Source: Coprinellus micaceus
Lineage: Eukaryota; Basidiomycota; Agaricomycetes; Agaricales; Psathyrellaceae
Direction: 5' to 3'
DNA: 64,000 nt
Assembly (NCBI GenBank): GCA_951394405.1
Contig: OX596344.1
Location: 186,001 to 250,000, forward strand
Positions 33,531-44,599 of this stretch are shown here, piece after piece; position 1 is the stretch's first letter; each line of letters begins with the position of its first letter. A program made the position numbers and the translations under genes. The notes beneath the pieces are model-generated. The model did not search any database. It saw only the letters and a program-made list of their open reading frames with translations, and had not been told where the DNA came from.

Positions 33531-35310
33531 ACCCTATGCTTACCCCGGGCGGTCATTAAAAAAAAAAAAAGACCCGACATATATATACAACCAAGGATAA
33601 CACCCGATGCTATCGGAAGCCCCACTTTCCCGCTCCCTGCCAAAGTGCCGTTTGCACCTAAAATTCGCGTGAGGAACAAAGAGAAAGGGAAATATATGTC
33701 AGAACGAAGCGTTGAACCAAATATTTCGGAAGTGACGAACCTATTATGATGGAAAGCAGTGCCGTATTGAGATAAATATCTGAGCGCCGTTCCACGTTCC
33801 TCGCCTGAACGACCTCGATCTTGTCCACCTGTGCACCACGTGAACCGCCGAGCACTCCAAAGGCTCTCGAACGAGACGACGAGACGTCTGCTGAGGGTGG
33901 GCGTTGTGACGAGCTGGGGGTGCAGCCTGGTTCGCTCGAATTGCTAGTCGGAGACGAAGCATGTGGTGGCTGAGAGGCGTGATTGTCTGGTCCGTCGACG
34001 AGGTCGAGCGGTGCTAATTCTTGGTGAGATGCCAGGCTTGGGGTCGGGTCTCGGTAGCTCGAACCACTCGCCTCCGGCGAAGCATGTGGTAGCTGCAAGA
34101 CAAGGTTGCTGGCTTCCTCGACAACCTTCATCATCTCCCTCGTTTCCTCACTCGATACGGCCAACCTCGCACCCTCTTCTCCTTCATTTCGTCGTGGGCT
34201 GCTGGGTGCCTCCTCCACGTTGCCGCCAGCCCCTGTCACCCCGACTGGAGCATTGGGATCCACATTTTCCACCCCGGCACTCGATCTGAATGCTGCAGGA
34301 CGTTGTGAGTCTTATCTACTCTCGAAGTTATAACATGGAAACCTACGTTTCTTGACGCGCCCTGCAAACCTGCTCATCACTCTGCGAATTGGATTCTTCT
34401 TCTTCCCTCCTTGGCCTTGTGCCGTTGCATCGTTCGTCGTTCGTTCCATAGTCGTCGCGAGAGGCACTCCTCCAGGATATTTCTCCACCCTCTACCGCCC
34501 TAGGCGAGCGTTTCTTAGAGTTCCGTACGAGGAGAGCGAGAGGACGACGATACTAGAGAGCAGGTAGGGAACATGTTCGACACACAACAGCCCATCCTGC
34601 CACGCTCGAATAGCTGTAAAGCCTCGTTGCGGAGGGCTGTATACTCGGGAGGATTTCATTTGGGATGCGACAGAAATATAGCACTAACCCCAAGAATGGT
34701 CGGCGGAGCCCCGGGTGGAGATTTGGAGGCGATACCGGGGGTCGTCTGCGTATGAGGAGAGCCTCGCACGAAGCCCAGGTCGACCGGCAGTGACCGATGC
34801 CTAAACGACCCCCCTAGATTTTCAAGGTGGAACGAGGAGGATTCTGGAGGCACAGTAGAAGACGCAAAGCTAAGGAAACCGGTAGAGAAAGCGCCCAGAG
34901 AGCCAGTTCAGCGCAGCTCCGGCTATCCGGAGTCAAGTCGAGACATACACAACGGCGATTGAGCGGGTGTGCTACGGTGTCGCCCGTCGGTGTTTGACTG
35001 TGTTTGAGGGTCGAAACTGGGGACGAGAATGCCTAGATCACCGCAAATCAAGGTAGAGTAGCCCACACCCATAACGCACTTCAAACCACTATGGGTCAGA
35101 TTAAGCGCCCGTCTACCAAACACGAGGCGACCGCGCCGAACTGCAGGAAACCAGATGATGGCCCTCGCGGGGAGTGGTCTAGAACACGCCAGTGAAGCCC
35201 AGAGAGTTAGGAGGGCCAAAGTTCAGGGAGAAAGCGAAGACAAGGCAGGCATGGCGTCTACGGTGGTGACGGTGATGGTCAAGAGGCAAGAACTTCCCTG
35301 TGCACGTGCT
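33525..35310 (-). repeat. Paralogous repeat unit D
   Basis: The edge reads GCTTACCCCGGGCGGTCATT, then an A-run and GACCCGACATATATATACAA. The upstream part reaches GTGATGGTCAAGAGGCAAG at about 35.29 kb. Confidence 0.75.
33658..34449 (-). CDS. Family paralogue D
   Basis: Exon 1 from ATG 34449 gives MERTTNDATAQGQGG, then KKKNPIRRVMSRFAGRVKK. Exon 2 starts AFRSSAG and reads MENVDPNAPVGVTGAGGNVE. It carries PHASPEASGSSYRD and PHASSPTSNSSEPG repeats and ends LGGSRGAQVDKIEVVQARNV, RRSDIYLN and FVLTYISLSLCSSREF. It stops before the homopolymer, unlike B, C and F. Function unknown. Confidence 0.5.
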
Positions 35311-35617
35311 TGGTGGTGGCCCGGTTTACCGCCGCCCCTATCTTCCCTTGCGGTCCCTCGAATTGGGGGGTCGTACAATGTGAGGGAGCGCCAATAGAAA
35401 GCTTTCGGGCCTGTTGGTATGTGACGGAAACGTCATGTTATGCACTTATATCGAAGAGAGGTTACACCGCATCGGATCCAGAGCATTGTACGCCTCACGA
35501 AGCCAACCCGATCTCGTTCGAAGTCTCGCTTTAATAACTTGGGGACCACTTCAGAGACGTCACAATCCTGGGAACACAACTTCGCTCTCCAGCTCGACAA
35601 ACTATTGCGCCAGCCCG

Positions 35618-35696
35618 TCGGATACGAGGAATCGAACCTGGATGTACGGTGCTCGCAAGCTAGCCATAGGAGATGTTATCTTACCACTATACGCGA
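35618..35696 (-). pseudogene. tRNA-like sequence (outlier of the 48-53 kb family)
   Basis: Acceptor arms TCGCGTA and TATCCGA pair with one mismatch. Box A region TATAGTGGTAAGATAACAT; box B GGTTCGATTCC. The T stem has one mismatch. The anticodon arm region (CTCCTATGGCTAGCTTGCGA...) resembles that of 52756-52837 but forms no standard stem. Confidence 0.5.
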
Positions 35697-35734
35697 GTGA
35701 TTAAAATCGGTCAAATCTCACAAATAATTGGCTG

Positions 35735-35992
35735 AAGTGACTTGACAACCTGCGAGACGCTCAAAACTTACCCACCAGCTATCTCCAGAAGGACCGGAAA
35801 AGGTTTGGGAAGGCATCGGAGGAAGCAGCCTCAACTTCGGTCATCAACGAGTGGCAGACGGCCGTTGATGACGCCCTTATGACTGCTACCCCACTCGAGG
35901 CTCCTGAAGGTCTGGCTCAGGATGATGGGGGTGACGAGGATGAGGATGAAGAGGGAGAAGCCGGCGACTATGGCCAACCGACCCAAGCTTAG
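35735..35992 (+). pseudogene. C-terminal fragment of an unrecognised protein
   Basis: An open frame, NLRDAQNLPTSYLQKDRKRF then SVINEWQTAVDDALM and an acidic tail (DEDEDEEGEAGDYG), ends at TAG 35990-35992. It looks like the 3-prime end of a former gene; no start or upstream exon is attached. Confidence 0.4.
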
Positions 35993-36159
35993 GGTCGCCA
36001 ACAGAGCCGGCAGGTGCACCCCGACCTTTTCCTATCTCCTCACCCTAATCTATGTACCGTATAATTATTCCTTGTAATATCTCTCGACAGGGCGGGTGTC
36101 CGTCCATTCCTTATACCTACCCTACTTCCTCCTTAATGTTTGTTTACACCTCCGCTGAA

Positions 36160-36684
36160 TAGACATTGACTGCACCATCGGTGCTCCCTTTAGCAAGGGC
36201 CTTATCAGACCAATCCGGGAGCTGAAACCACAGTGGACGAACACGGTCGAAGCTAATGGGAGAAAGTGGCTTACGGACGTGCACAACGCCCTCGGAGAGT
36301 GCTGGGGATACATCCACGCCAGCCCTCTGGTTTAGTGTTAGGCATGGTTATCCAAAGTCTACATCTACGTCAAAATGTATCACAGTAGCTACACATCCCT
36401 TCATGTGCCGCCCAACACCCCCAAATCTTACACCCCACCCTCACACTCAACAGCCCCATTTCGATCGCGCTAAGCACCTTTGTCTTCTAGGGCCTACGTC
36501 CCGACCGACGAGGCGAAAACAGGCTCTGGGATTAATATTCATGCTTATGAACACGCCCATGGTACCAATATACCGTACCCCATTCATCCGGAAAACGACC
36601 CTATCGCCTTGGGCGAGGACGAAGCGGCCTTCATAATTCAATGTTGGCTTCGGCAACCCAATGCCCATCGTCCCGTGGGCGCTT
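36160..36684 (+). pseudogene. Fragment of an unrecognised gene, two exon-like blocks
   Basis: Block 1 reads IDCTIGAPFSKGLIRPIREL, then WTNTVEANGRKWLTDVHNAL, ending at a stop near 36335. Block 2 (after TTCTAG, about 36493-36684) reads AYVPTDEAKTGSGINIHAYE, then ENDPIALGEDEAAFIIQCWL. Codon composition is coding-like, but no start or domain is recognised. Confidence 0.35.
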
Positions 36685-36824
36685 AAACGTCGCTCATACG
36701 CTCGGATACTGTCCATGGCAAGCCGCCTTTCGGCGACTGAAGAAGGCGAGACCATGCCCTGACGTCCCCGGACATGCATGGTCTGCCGGCCTCTCAACCC
36801 GTTTTAATAATAATATGTTATAAT

Positions 36825-37824
36825 TGGGGGTGTCCAATCCCTGTATGTCACGCGGCTGGCCCGTGTCACACTTCGTCACAGTGTCACGCGGAAACTCGAA
36901 ACAGGGGCACTTGTGAGCACCTTTCGTGCCTTTCCGTCTCTCATCCCTTAGATATAAATATCAGGAGGGTAGAAATCAATTTAACATGTATATAGACAGC
37001 CAATAGAACTCATTTCGCTGTGCCAACCTGCGTGTTCAGTCAACTAGAGGACCAAAGGGCTCTGAGGCGCCCGTGTCACTGCTCTATTTCCATTTTTGGC
37101 CATGAGCCTGGTCATGCTGATCACGAACGTCCGGCACCTTCTGCCCCATAGCTCTCCACTGAGTCCACTTGGAGCCATATAAAAGACACCTTCGTGAAGC
37201 TAGAATGCTACTCTATGTTTCTACTTTAGTTTGGTGCGATTTATATACTTTGGTGTAGCGCAAATTTGAGTATTGCAAGGGGCAGATGGGCACTCTTGTA
37301 AAGAATAGAACTCAGTACGATCTGCTCAGACGAGTAGGTTTTGTAGAGAATTTCATCTCAAGTGACTTCTGGCTATAGAACTCCAGGATCGGATTTTTGA
37401 TTAAAGGCCTACAAGTGTCAGATACTACCCAGTAAAAGGAGGTATCTCAGGAGTGAAGAAATCTATGAAAAATCGAATCGTGGAGTTCTGTTAGAATCCT
37501 TCTTCGCTACAAAATCTGTCTATAAATCATCCCAGTACGTGCACTCGTTGTTGAGTTCTATTCTTTACAAGTTTTCCCTGCCAAATTGGCAGTGACATCA
37601 GGTGAATTGCCAAATATCTGGTCCCGTACCTAACTTAAGCACATCAAATTTCGCCAAGATACTAATCTGCTATGTAAAAATCTATTCCACAATTTATTTG
37701 AGTAGAATACGCCGTGTAGAGCTTGCAGTTGGGCAAAGCGCTCTCGGTTTCACCTATCGGCCTGTGACACGCGCGTGACGCCATTGTCACGCGCGTCGGC
37801 CGTATAGGGAATTGGACACCCCCA
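36825..37824. mobile_element. 1.0-kb fully palindromic (foldback) element
   Basis: The ends TGGGGGTGTCCAATCCCTG and CAGGG-like inverse ...GGGAATTGGACACCCCCA match. TTATAAT (or the longer ATAATATGTTAT) is repeated on both outer sides. A perfect 20-bp internal inverted pair, CTTGTAAAGAATAGAACTCA at 37295-37314 and its inverse at 37552-37571, and weaker pairing between show that nearly the whole element folds on itself. No coding region. Confidence 0.7.
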
Positions 37825-37899
37825 TTATAATATGTTATGCGAGGTCGAGGTGGCGATACGACGGTCTGGAACGGTGTTCCCTGTAACGGGATAATGACC

Positions 37900-39070
37900 C
37901 CAACTTAATATAACTTACCCCGGGCGGTCATTCAAAAAAAAAAAAAAGTCCCGACATATATATACAGCCAAGTACAACACCCGATGCTACCGGAAGCCCC
38001 ACTTTTCCGTTCCCTGCCAAGTTGTCGCTTGCACCTATAATTCGCATGAGGAACAGAGAGAAAGGGAAAGATATGTTAGAACGAAGCGTTGAATTCAGAA
38101 TTGAAGGAATGACGAACCTAGCACGAGCAGTGGCGCGTTGACGTTAACGTTGAAGTTAATATCCGATCGCCGTTCCACGTTCCTCGCCTGAACGACCTCG
38201 AGCTTTTCCACCCGTGTGCCGTGTGCACCGTCGAGTACGCCCAAGGCTCTCGAGCGAGACGAAGAGGGTGTTGCGAACGCTGCAAGGGGCAGCGAGCTAG
38301 GGGTGCGGTCTGGTTCGCTCGAATAAGGTGTCGGGGGCGAAAGATGTTGTGGCTGCGAGGTGTGATCGTGTACTTCGTCGACGAGGTTGAGCGGCGCTAC
38401 TGCTCGTGTTGAGCTTGGGGTAGCTTCTATGTCTCTCGAAGTGCTCGCTTCGGGCGAAACACGTGGTACCTGCGAGGCGAGGTTACTGGCTTCCTCGCCA
38501 GCCTTTGTCGTCTCCTTCATTTCGGCACTGCACCCCGCCGATCTCGCACCCCCTTCCTCTTCGTTTGGCAGGAAGATGCTGAGTGCCTCCTTCACGTTAC
38601 CGCCAGCCCCAATCTCCGCAACCTCAGGGACATGAACTGGAGTCTTCTCCCCGGCGCTCGTTCTGAACGCTGCGGGACGTTGTCAGCCCTTCCTATCCCT
38701 GACATTCGAACGCGCACACGTACGTTTCTTGGCACGGTCCGTGAACCTCCTCATCGCTTTACGAATTGGATTCTTTTTCTTCCCTCCTTGGCCTTGTGCC
38801 ATCCCATCGTTCGTCGGTCGTTCCATAGTCGTCGTGGGGGGCACTCTTCCCGAATCTTCCTCCGTCTCGGACTGGGTGGTGAGTAGTGTTCCGTACGAGG
38901 AGGGCGAGGGGACGTCGATACTAGAGAGGTGGTGGGAGGAGGCAGGGAGGGAACGTGTTCCACATTCCCAAGCCGTCCCGTCACGCCTCCAATAGCTGTA
39001 AAGCCACGTTGTGCAGAGCTGTATACTTGGAAGGGCTTCATTTCAGAGGTGACGAATATCAAGTTATCTG
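37900..39070 (-). repeat. Paralogous repeat unit E
   Basis: The edge reads ACTTACCCCGGGCGGTCATT, then an A14 run and GTCCCGACATATATATACAG. The shared upstream part is short here and stops at about 39.05 kb. Confidence 0.75.
38095..38826 (-). CDS. Family paralogue E
   Basis: Exon 1 from ATG 38826 gives MERPTNDGMAQGQGGKKKNP, then IRKAMRRFTDRAKK. Exon 2 starts AFRTSAGEKT and includes VPEVAEIGAGGNVKEALSIF. It carries the PRVSPEASTS and PQHLSPPTPYSSEPD repeats, then LGVLDGAHGTRVEKLEVVQA, RRSDINFNVNVNAPLLVLGS and a stop at 38095. Unbroken. Closest in wording to paralogue B in its middle and end. Function unknown. Confidence 0.55.
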
Positions 39071-39849
39071 CTATCAAGCGTATGGGACCCACCTCGCACG
39101 AGCTAGCTGGCTCTCCGCAGGCCAAACGAAACGGGACTCTGGGTATGAGGCACCAAGGAACCAAACCTCAAACAACTTCACTTGGAGTCGTCCGCTTATC
39201 TCCCCTCCCTCGCGTAAGGCTGTATCCACCACACACCCAACCCCCTTTCTCACTTCCACCCCAAATCCACATGAACTGATATTCTGACACACCCCGTCCC
39301 CACAGCGACCCTCGACAGGCTACAGCTTCAAGTTGATAATAAGAGGAGAACCTCAACCCGCCTCAAACCTTTGCGCCGAAGCTAGGTGCACTCAAGCCTG
39401 GCCCTCCCTATGGGGGACACGTCGCCCTCTCGGGACTGCCTTACGGTCGTGCGGCTCGTGCCCTCCCAATTGGGATGCGGCCCTTTTCATTTGACCACTG
39501 TTCCAGTCTCCATACTAACGTGCTGCCTTGGTTGTCAAAGGGACGTTGGAAGAGACTCCCTCAGCCCAGGCTGACAGCGTCGGGTGACCACTCGATTCGC
39601 GAAGCCCGAACATAGTGTGCCAACCTCTCTAGCCTCGCCATTTTCATGTGCGGTTGACTGACTCCGTAATGTCAGGCTCGTCACTTGATCTCGGCCGCTG
39701 CCTCTTGCGCCTTGGTATGTGGTTGAGGACAAGGGTATACTATTCTACCTGCTGGAATCTACATTAAGTATCTATGGCGTTCGGGGCTAAGCTCAAATTG
39801 GGTGATACACCTCCCTCTTGAGTCTCGAGTACTTATCCCCGAGCGGCAT
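39071..39849. other. No gene seen; weak duplicate of 32.88-33.26 kb
   Basis: Only short frames. Partial similarity to the segment at 32.9 kb, on the same strand. Confidence 0.35.
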
Positions 39850-39851
39850 TA

Positions 39852-40304
39852 CAGTCGTTTGCATATCTTTTTTCGCAAAAAATTCTCAATTTCTTGTGTG
39901 ACAAGGTCACATCAACGTTGCCGGTATCGGCAGGGTCATACAACCACCGCGTTCGGGGAGCAAACCGGTTGCTGGGCGCGCCGGATCCAAGCACTGAATT
40001 CCTGGCGCTCACACGAACAACGGCACTGACGTCGCTGACCGGAGGTTCATGGGTTTTCAGGACATCTTGGATCTTTTTCGCAGGTAGAGGGGGCCAAAAG
40101 GAAGTGAATGGTACGGAGGAGAGGAAGGAGCGCTGCTTTTGCGCCGACCAGGAGACGATTGGTGATTAACGAGGAGGCCAACATCATGAGTCCAGCGCCG
40201 AATCGGGCAGTCTCTCGAGCGTGACATCAATCTTGATGGTCACCACTGCAGCCGCAAGTCGAAACTGTGGAATTCGTTTGTGAAAAGAGATATGCAAACG
40301 ACTG
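39852..40304. mobile_element. 453-bp MITE with TA target duplication (Tc1/mariner-like)
   Basis: The terminal inverted repeats CAGTCGTTTGCATATCT and AGATATGCAAACGACTG are perfect over 17 bp. They continue imperfectly to about 34 bp (TTTTTTCGCAAAAAATTC versus GAATTCGTTTGTGAAAAG). TA lies at 39850-39851 and 40305-40306. No transposase inside. The CAGT start and TA duplication are typical of Tc1/mariner derivatives. Confidence 0.75.
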
Positions 40305-40342
40305 TAGGTATGTAAGTCTAGCTTGCCCCGGGCCAACTGCGG

Positions 40343-41130
40343 TCATTCAAAAAAAAAAAAAGGCCCGACATATATATGCAGCCGGTTACAACGCCCGATA
40401 GTTTTAGATGGCCCGCTTTTCCGTTCCCTGCCAAAGGATGGTTTGCACCTACAATTCACATGCAGAACAGAGAGAAAGGGAACACATGTCAGAGCGTGGC
40501 GTGAAGCCAGGAGTTCGATGAATGACGAACCTATTACGACTGAGAACAGCGGGGCGTTCACGCTGAAGTGGAAATGAGAATCTGACCGCCGTTCCACATT
40601 TCTCGCCTGGAAAACCTCGAGCTTGTCCACACGTGCGCCACATGCACCACCAAGCACGCCCAAGCTCCCCGAACGTGACGATGAGAACTCCGCTAATGCT
40701 GGATGCAAGAGCGAGCTTGGGGCAGGGTGTACTAGACAACTTGAATTGGCTTTCGAAGACGAAAGACGTGGTGGCTGCGAGGCGAGGTTGCTGGCTTCAT
40801 CGACAGGTCTTCTTGCCTCCCGCGTTTCCTCGCTCGACACTGTCGACCTTGCACCTTCTGCCTCGCGTGGTCGGATCCTACTGGATGTCTCCACGCTGTC
40901 GCCCACTCCATCCTCTTCAGCCATTGACACGGTCCTGTGGTCCGCAGTCTTCTTCCCAGGCCTCGATCTGAAACCTGCGGGACGTCGTTAGTCTCACTTA
41001 CCCCTCGACGTTTGAACGTGCACATACGTTTCTTGACACGGTCCGTGAACTTGCTCATCGCTCTTTGAATCGGATTCTTCTTCTTCCCTCCCTGACCCTT
41101 CTCCGTTTTATCTGGCGTTGATCCTTCCAT
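40343..41130 (-). CDS. Family paralogue F
   Basis: Exon 1 from ATG 41130 gives MEGSTPDKTEKGQGGKKKNP, then IQRAMSKFTDRVKK. Exon 2 (upper end near 40975) reads AGFRSRPGKKTADHRTVSMA, EEDGVGDSVETSSRI and RPREAEGARSTV, then LGVLGGACGARVDKLEVFQA and RRSDSHFHFSVN. It continues to LHIYVGPFFFFE at the homopolymer. It is shorter in the middle, having only one PRLSSS repeat. Function unknown. Confidence 0.5.
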
Positions 41131-41952
41131 AGTCGCGGGTAGCACTCCTCCATATTCCTCATCCGTCTTGGACTGGGCGCTGCGTGGTGTTTCGTACGAG
41201 GAGGGTGAGAGTGCGTCGATGCTCGAGAGGTGATGGCAGAGGCCAGGCAACAGGCATTCTCCCATGCCCCGAAAGTCGTAAACCGATGCTGTGGAAAGCT
41301 GTGCACTCGGAAAGACTTCATTCGAGAGGAGATAAGGAACGCGGCAGTGGTAGTAACCCCAAGTGGATGAATGGTCCCAGGTGGAGATTCGAGGGAGATT
41401 CGAGGGCATAGGGAATGTCTTGCAGAAAGTCCAGGTGGACCAGCGGTGCCCAATATCCAAATGATACTAGGTTTTTGAGGCGAAACAGGGAGCATTAACA
41501 ACGATTCAGGAGTCCCATCAGAAGGCAAGACACTGAAGACGGAGTGAGAAGATACCGAGCGGGTCGGGAGAGACCAGCACAGCCGCAGTTATCCGATATT
41601 GAGTTGAGACACATGGATCAGCGATTGGGCGCCGTGCTTGTGACCTGTCGGTATTTCAGGGCCGAATGGGAGGATTGGAATGTCTAGACCAACATAAACC
41701 AAGATTTGATAGCACACTCCCTCGCGTCGTCACTCACGACCACCTTCGAACAAGCATGCGCCAGATTAAGCGCCCATGCCAACAAACACGAGGCTACCGT
41801 GCCGAACCGCGGGAAGGTAGATGATGGCCCTGATGGGGGCTGGTCTAGAATACGCCCGTGAAATTGAGAGAGGCAGATGAGCCAAAGTTCAGGGAGACAA
41901 CCAAGACGAGGAACATGGCGTCTGCGGCGGTGATGGTGACGGTCAAGGACTA

Positions 41953-42566
41953 CATCAGCAAACAGCGGAAGTCTATACCAAGCAAAGTGGCCGTAGACTT
42001 AGCAGACTTAATAAAATAACCCCCTACTTATTTGGGAAGGCGGATACTTAGCGAGACTTAGCAGGGGCGGTCGCCACCAAACAAAGTAAACATGCTCGTT
42101 CTAAGTGAAGCTCTCAAAACTAAGTGAAGCAAAGTCGCCGTGCGGGGCCACCTAAATACAATCCCCCAGGCAGAAATACCTACCGTATGGCGTCTCTGAA
42201 TATATTTGAGTATGTTGGCTCCAGTTTTGCGTTCACGCGGCGGCGAAATAGCTAGCATAACGGCCAGGGAATTGTGTGCTAAATTCAGTGCATCGGGAGA
42301 GCCGGCGGAACTGCAGGGGGATTGCTTTGCCATCGCGGCTGTAAAACACCTCATTTGGCTCATATACACAAATACAACGGTGTACAGTAGGTTTTACCGC
42401 AGCCAGGGCTCCCACTTTCCTTTGTGCCCAAGACCTAGACACAGGGGACCCGGCTTTGCAAAGTGATGGGGGCGGGAACTAAGTGGAGATGCCAACATCT
42501 AAGTCGCGCCCGCTAAGCACTTAGCACGAAGTCTCGCTAAGTAACTACTTCCCCTGTTTGCTGATG
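41953..42566. mobile_element. 614-bp MITE with TA target duplication, in the 5-prime flank of paralogue F
   Basis: Ends CATCAGCAAACAGCGGAAGT and its inverse (right side ACTTCCCCTGTTTGCTGATG). TA is at 41951-41952 and 42567-42568. Further mirrored words inside (ACTTAGCGAGACTT) extend the inverted repeat. Unit A gives the empty site: GACGGTCAAGAGCCAAGGCT continues without interruption where this copy has GACGGTCAAGGAC, the element, then TAAGGCTGGAAG. Confidence 0.85.
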
Positions 42567-42790
42567 TAAGGCTGGAAGTCCTGTGCACGGACGTGGTGAT
42601 GGACCAGATCTAACGCTCGCGGTGTGCCGGTGCCCCCATTTAGTCCTACTACCACTGGCGTAGACCTGCTCACCTTCTGTGCTCTTCCTTGGAACATCGC
42701 GTCTTTATGGACAGTAAATGGATTATCGTCGAATTACGATTGCAGAATATGACCACAAACCAGTACACCTACATATCGTTGCGGAAACGT

Positions 42791-44588
42791 TTAGCGAATG
42801 AAATTGATGACTTGGACGATTCTCTTCACCCCCCGCAGTTCCCAACCTACATAGAACACCCGCCCCGAGGCCGAACATATTGTTATTGAGGAATGTCGCC
42901 AGCTCGTTGGCACGAAGTTCCCAGCCACGAACATGTCCATCGTGTCCCCAATCCCGTCGACCTCGCCTTGTTCACGCCAAGCATCGGAGCTCCTAAGCCG
43001 CGACACGTTTCGTGGAAGGATGGAGTAAACGAAAAGGTGCTCGAACAGCGACGCAGATATGCCTAGGACGGCCGAAGTTCCGAATCAGAGCTGGTTCTCC
43101 TCGTGTCGTGGCCAGTGCGGGAACTGGCACTTTACATATGTTCGAAAGGACGAAGTTTTTTCGAGTTTGAATGCTGGCTCCGCGGCCCCAGAGCCTACAC
43201 CAGTCATGGACAAGGTGAGGCGCCGCCCCTCATTCCCACTGAACACGTCAAACGCGATAGGGAGCCTCTGTGAGCTGGTGGGAATGACGACACTGCAGGG
43301 CGGAGGTGCACTTTGGTCGGGGTGAGAGGAAGTCCAAGGGGGCCAATCTAAAGTATGGTTGGGGATGACGTCCTCAAATCTCTCCGCTCTGGAGTCAATC
43401 ACGGTCGAGCCAACAGGGATGTGGGTCTTCCGATGAGCGTCAATGTTCCATATCGAAAGTGAGTAGGGATCGGAGCGTATGACCAGGTCGCCTGTAAACG
43501 AGATGCACTAGAGTCACGGTAAGATGTCCACATTGCAAAAAGGTGGAGAGGGCTGAACGCACCAGGTGCCGGTGTGGATCGTGGTCAGCCTTCCAGGCCT
43601 TGTACCAACCCTGCTTGAAGTTCCAGATGATGTAGACACCGACGACGTTGAGAAAGACGTCGTCGCCACAGATGATCGGATCCGACGATTTCGCAGCGTG
43701 GCGACTTAAACCAGCCAGGTGTATCAACCCCAACATGCCGAAGCTTGCATTTGACTCTCCCAGAGATACGGAGAATACTGCGAGCCTTCAACGTATGAAT
43801 AGTTAGCTAAACTGTACACGCGCCGTGGGGAGCGTGGAGGATCCAACCCTGAACAAGATCGCACTCACATCGAGTCATGATTTCCCAAACACCAGATCGA
43901 CGGCTTAACGAGGACGGCGACCGTCAAATTCGACTCACCAGCGACAGATAGAGCAGCAACTGTCTCATGCGTAGATCGCGAAAACCCTCTAAGGCATGGA
44001 ATACGGCGCCGCAATACCACACGTCCATTGGGCGACAGCGAATGCCCAGGGAACCCAAGATCCAAGACCTTCACATGAACGGCACCATCATGGGGTGGTT
44101 GGTCGAATCCGGTGCATACTAGAAACCGTCCCCCAGGAACCAAAATTAGACCGTCGAATCCCAGAGTGGCGTCGTCCAGCTCAACGGCCTCACGAGCTTG
44201 TAGTTTATACTTGAAGAAGGCCTTCCGAGCTTGGGATTTCATTGCAATGGCTTCTATTGGGACGGAGCTGTGCTGGACGACCGCTTCCCACCGCCGAGGC
44301 GCCAACGCCGCATGCTGAAGGTCGAGGATGCCCATGTCCTTGAATGGGTACGAGGCCAGTGAGAGCCGTCTCTCGGCGCAGAGATTTCGGATAATCCGTT
44401 CCCAGATCGACCGGTCAGACGTAAGGTCGTGCAGATCTTTGCATGTCTGGTAGGCGACATACCGAAGGTGAACAACAGATTTTGGGGCAGGCAAAGGAGC
44501 TTACCTGTCCGATCGCAAGTACATCGAAGGGCTGGAGTTCATTCACCAGCTCAATGAAGAGGTCGATAGGGAGGAGGGATAGGGACAT
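42791..44588 (-). pseudogene. F-box protein paralogue 1, stop near the C-terminus
   Basis: From ATG 44588: MSLSLLPIDLFIELVNELQP, DVLAIGQ, intron (44447-44504), then TCKDLHDLTSDRSIWERIIR, together an F-box. F-box proteins recruit substrates to SCF (Skp1-Cul1) ubiquitin ligases. A long body follows with FDGLILVPGGRFLVCTGFD, AVLVKPSIWCLGNHDSM and LTLSMTGVGSG, and no recognised repeat domain. A TGA lies at 43085-43087 after RHEENQL. The frame then continues to homologous sequence (TSAVLGISASLFEHLFVYSI, ITICSASGRVFYVGWELRG) ending at 42791. The protein is therefore about 100 residues shorter than the ancestral form, if still expressed. Its inverted paralogue is at 59271-60936. Confidence 0.7.
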
Positions 44589-44599
44589 TGGAGAGATGG

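Larger units (their letters stand above)
40318..42620 (-). repeat. Paralogous repeat unit F, interrupted by a MITE
   Basis: The edge reads GCTTGCCCCGGGCC-GCGGTCATTC, an A13 run and GGCCCGACATATATATGCAG. The upstream shared part extends to about 42.61 kb but is split at 41953-42566. Confidence 0.75.
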
